Positions 14,693 to 16,177 of a DNA stretch of 16,177 bases are shown here, piece by piece. Source of the DNA: an uncultured Methylobacillus sp. (GTDB taxonomy: Bacteria > Pseudomonadota > Gammaproteobacteria > Burkholderiales > Methylophilaceae); contig CAMLME010000023.1 of NCBI GenBank assembly GCA_946481235.1, positions 1 to 16,177 of the forward strand, given 5' to 3'. The stretch's first letter is position 1. Each line of letters opens with the position of its first letter. Below the pieces are notes generated by a model. That model was given only the letters and a program-made list of their open reading frames with translations, was not told where the DNA came from and did not search any database. A program made the position numbers and the translations under genes.

Positions 14693-16177
14693 ATGCAAAA
14701 CCCGTTACTCCATTTTTCCGGCCTGCCGCAATTCGATCAGGTGCGTCCCGAGCACGTCACGCCCGCGATCACGCAACTGCTGGACGAAGCTCGCGCGCTG
14801 ATAGACAACCTTTGCAAAAGCGCGGAAACGCCAGGATGGGACAATTTCGCTCGCCCACTGGAGGACATGGAGGAACGCATCTCGCGTGCCTGGTCGCAAG
14901 TTTCACATATGAATTCGGTGGTGAATACGCCGGAATTGCGGGAAGCCTATAACGCAAACCTGCCCATTTTAACTGCGTTTTACGCAGATATTTCGCAAAA
15001 TGAAGCGCTATATGCAAAATTTCGTGCCTTACGCGCCAACCCGACGTTTGAACAATTAACCTCCGCGCAGCGCAGGATCATCGAGAACGAATTGCGCGAT
15101 TTCCGCTTGGGCGGCGCAGAATTGCCTGCCGACAAGAAGGCCCGTTTCAAGGAAATCCAGGAGGCGCTTTCATCGCTCTCCGCCAGGTTCGAGGAAAACC
15201 TGCTCGACACCACCAACGATTTTGCGCATTTCGTCGAAAGCGAAACGGAGCTTGCCGGCATTCCTGAGGATGCGCTACAAGCAGCACGCGAAGCTGCCGA
15301 AGCTGACGGAAAATCGGGCTGGAAATTCACGCTGCACTTCCCTTCCTACATGCCGGTGCTGCAGTACGCAGATAATCGCGGTCTGCGCGAAAAACTGTAC
15401 TTTGCCTATGCCACTCGCGCATCCGAGTTCGGAAAACCGGAATGGGACAATACCGGACTCATCAAGGAAATCCTCGAGTTGCGCGCCGAATCGGCACAGC
15501 TTCTCGGCTACAAGAATTACGCCGAAGTCTCACTCACGACCAAGATGGCCCAGACCGCGCCTCAAGTGATGGATTTCCTGCGTACCTTGGCAGTTCGCGC
15601 ACGGCCGTTCGCTGAAAAAGACATGCATGAGTTGCAAGCTTACGCTGCCGACAAGCTAAGCTTGCCGCAACTTGAAGCCTGGGACGTGGCCTATGTTTCG
15701 GAAAAGCTGCGCGAGGAAAAGTACGCGTTCTCCGATCAGGAAGTTAAGCAGTATTTCCCCGAGCCGCAGGTGCTGCATGGCCTGTTCAAGGTCGTCGAGA
15801 CGATCTATGGCGTTCACGTGCGTAAATCGGAAGCGCCGGTATGGCATAAGGACGTCAGCTTCTATGACATTACCGACCACGACGGCCAGTTGATCGGCCA
15901 GTTCTACCTGGATCTTTATGCCCGCAACGGCAAACGCGGCGGCGCGTGGATGGATGAAGCGATCACCCGGCGCAGAAAAGCGCACGGCATTGAGACACCA
16001 GTCGCTTTCCTTACCTGTAACTTCTCGGCACCTGTCGGGAACAAGCCAGCATTGTTCACACATGATGAAGTCATCACCATGTTCCACGAGTTCGGCCACG
16101 GCTTGCATCACCTGCTCACCAAGGTCGAAGAGTATGGCGTCTCCGGCATCAAGGGTGTGGAATGGGATGCCGTCGAA
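14693..16177 (+). CDS. prlC: Oligopeptidase A, partial (3' end outside the window)
   Basis: PrlC (OpdA) is a cytoplasmic M3 family zinc metallopeptidase that degrades peptides, including cleaved signal peptides. The frame is open for 495 codons to the window edge, out of about 680 expected. The N-terminus (MQNPLLHFSGLPQFDQVRPEH) matches the family, and AAGGA at 14677-14681 lies 11 bases upstream. Zinc ligands His465 and His469 and catalytic Glu466 are in HEFGH. The last codon of the window encodes Glu495 in WDAVE, which by alignment with thimet oligopeptidase is probably the third zinc ligand. No frameshift or stop was seen. The remaining roughly 185 residues, including the substrate-binding Tyr/His segment, cannot be checked. 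Confidence 0.93.
   Translation, partial: MQNPLLHFSGLPQFDQVRPEHVTPAITQLLDEARALIDNLCKSAETPGWDNFARPLEDMEERISRAWSQVSHMNSVVNTPELREAYNANLPILTAFYADISQNEALYAKFRALRANPTFEQLTSAQRRIIENELRDFRLGGAELPADKKARFKEIQEALSSLSARFEENLLDTTNDFAHFVESETELAGIPEDALQAAREAAEADGKSGWKFTLHFPSYMPVLQYADNRGLREKLYFAYATRASEFGKPEWDNTGLIKEILELRAESAQLLGYKNYAEVSLTTKMAQTAPQVMDFLRTLAVRARPFAEKDMHELQAYAADKLSLPQLEAWDVAYVSEKLREEKYAFSDQEVKQYFPEPQVLHGLFKVVETIYGVHVRKSEAPVWHKDVSFYDITDHDGQLIGQFYLDLYARNGKRGGAWMDEAITRRRKAHGIETPVAFLTCNFSAPVGNKPALFTHDEVITMFHEFGHGLHHLLTKVEEYGVSGIKGVEWDAVE

Overview
The window reads as chromosomal DNA from a Gram-negative betaproteobacterium. The basis is gene order and gene content: a KDO/LPS-transport block (kdsD-kdsC-lptC-lptA-lptB) runs straight into rpoN-hpf-hprK-rapZ and then into an EIIA(Man)-like/HPr/EI set. 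HPr kinase with RapZ and a ManX-like protein beside ptsH-ptsI is typical of Betaproteobacteria. A member of the Nitrosomonadales, perhaps Gallionellaceae-like, is my best guess, but the family is not proven from the sequence.

Layout. Positions 1-106 hold a short palindrome and a clear rho-independent terminator of a gene lying upstream of the window. Next come two plus-strand genes: a small cysteine-rich lipoprotein (107-364) and a SEC-C/TPR/methyltransferase fusion (424-1635). A minus-strand pair follows: a Kef-type CPA2 cation:proton antiporter (4610 down to 2637) whose stop overlaps the start of a ThiO-like glycine oxidase (2640 down to 1642). At about 4610-4706 the antiporter pair diverges from kdsD. 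A strong minus-strand promoter candidate there lies across the kdsD start.

From kdsD to the right edge every gene is on the plus strand, with overlaps or very short gaps: kdsD, kdsC, lptC, lptA, lptB, rpoN, hpf, hprK, rapZ, EIIA(Man)-like, ptsH, ptsI, a DUF4870 membrane protein, and prlC, which is cut by the window end. No terminator-like hairpin was seen in this run of about 11.5 kb.

How the genes work together. KdsD and KdsC make KDO for the LPS core, and LptC, LptA and LptB are parts of the LPS export machine. RpoN (sigma-54), Hpf (ribosome hibernation), HprK (kinase/phosphorylase for HPr Ser46) and RapZ are regulators. EI passes phosphate to HPr His15 and presumably on to EIIA(Man) His9. 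No EIIB/EIIC permease is present, so this looks like a regulatory PTS. A ptsN gene, which I would expect between hpf and hprK in many relatives, is absent here.

Most of the window is well-known housekeeping and regulatory content. The less ordinary points are an 11-codon reading frame with a strong Shine-Dalgarno that ends on the ptsI start codon, the overlapping divergent promoters at kdsD/Kef, the SEC-C/TPR/methyltransferase fusion, the Kef-ThiO coupling, a very basic C-terminal tail on LptC, and a RapZ lacking the terminal basic residues of the E. coli protein. There is no stretch of more than 300 bases without a gene. I saw no tRNA, rRNA, CRISPR array, insertion sequence or prophage feature.
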